A stretch of 20,915 bases of DNA, taken from a virus. Position 1 is the stretch's first letter. Each line of letters starts with the position of its first letter. Positions 20,603 through 20,915 of this stretch are shown here, piece by piece. The stretch covers positions 1 through 20,915 of IMG/VR virus record IMGVR_UViG_3300023284_000165. One strand, given 5' to 3'. The notes beneath the pieces were generated by a model. That model had not been told where the DNA came from, ran no database searches, and saw only the letters and a program-made list of their open reading frames with translations. Position numbers and translations under genes: made by a program.

Positions 20603-20915
20603 CTATCGTTGGCCCTCCATCCTTTGTTGCACGCCCTGCGCCATTTCGGGCGGAAGCTGGCCGTTGGTCAGTTGTGGCGCGTTCTCGTCTGGACGATCCG
20701 ACTCGCCGGGTACAATGACGCTCGGCTGCGCGGATACGTTCTTGATAATATCGTCTTGCTGAAATGCTTCAGTGATCTTGTCGAAGATGGCCGGAAAGTC
20801 GATTTTCTGGCCGAACATCTGCAAGAACTCCGGTCCAAGGTTGCCGATGACCGTCAGCATGTCTATCATGTTCTTGAGCATTTCTGTCCGCCGGATAGCT
20901 GCGTTTAATCCGGCT
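20603..20915 (-). CDS. Probable portal protein, C-terminal fragment
   Basis: The frame is open to the window edge, so only the last 103 or so residues are visible. They begin AGLNAAIRRTEMLKNMIDML, then TVIGNLGPEFLQMFGQKIDF, followed by PAIFDKITEAFQQDDIIKNV and a Pro/Gln-rich end. The pattern of a helix, a P-E-x2 turn, I-D-x-D/F and a second amphipathic helix is typical of the C-terminal region of portals (head-tail connecting proteins). Position, first in the head block, agrees. A larger part of the gene and any terminase would lie to the right of this window. Confidence 0.68.
   Translation of the reverse strand, partial: AGLNAAIRRTEMLKNMIDMLTVIGNLGPEFLQMFGQKIDFPAIFDKITEAFQQDDIIKNVSAQPSVIVPGESDRPDENAPQLTNGQLPPEMAQGVQQRMEGQR

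Noticed and set aside
1-20915. CRISPR array, insertion sequence, integrase or attachment site
   Set aside because: No direct repeats with regular spacers, transposase or recombinase motifs, or terminal inverted repeats were seen. The tRNA is not flanked by an integrase in this window.

Overview
This window is part of a tailed-bacteriophage genome (or a prophage or metagenomic contig of one). It shows a nearly gap-free run of structural genes on the minus strand, read right to left. There is no metabolic, integrase, replication or clear terminase gene. The major capsid protein resembles the N4-gp56 family. A head-tail adaptor of the type that accepts a Y-x-LP-x-DF signature, a beta-propeller-like tail protein and a 1389-residue ejection-type protein follow it. 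Together these suggest a podovirus-like (short-tailed) phage of a Shine-Dalgarno-using bacterium. The host cannot be named from the sequence.

Layout in order of transcription (right to left). The window opens inside a probable portal gene (C-terminus only, 20603-20915). Next come three small beta-rich or helical virion proteins (118, 112 and 84 aa) and an 845-aa fibre built from five repeated modules (17054-19591). A cluster of very small, often overlapping genes follows (77, 95, 50, 54 and 46 aa); the first two share a nearly identical N-terminus. Then come a 109-aa protein, a scaffold-like protein, the major capsid protein (14023-15003) and a decoration-like protein. A tRNA-Thr(UGU) at 13305-13379 sits between the head genes and the tail genes. 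The tail block has the adaptor, two 251-aa structural proteins, a 33-aa ORF, a 210-aa repeat protein, a 200-aa protein, a 69-aa protein and the 488-aa beta-propeller-like protein. It is followed by a zinc peptidase of the M15 type, a cysteine-rich 316-aa protein, three probable ejection (internal virion) proteins (262, 349 and 1389 aa), and an 89-aa one-helix membrane protein with a coiled coil.

At the left end a short plus-strand operon converges on the late operon: the end of a hydrophobic protein, a 63-aa coiled-coil protein, a 46-aa acidic protein and a 23-aa ORF with a zinc-knuckle motif. The two operons overlap by 11 bases at their stop codons.

Expression looks tightly coupled. Many minus-strand junctions are stop-start overlaps (TAATG, TGATG or ATGA), and most others have a GGAG-type ribosome binding site 5-9 bases before the start. 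Stem-loops lie at the capsid gene stop codon, after the decoration gene and before the 109-aa gene. They and the tRNA may divide the long transcript. The least explained parts are the duplicated small-gene pair, the overlapping micro-ORFs next to it, the 14-15-residue repeat protein with its paralogous 33-aa neighbour, and the cysteine-rich protein beside the peptidase.
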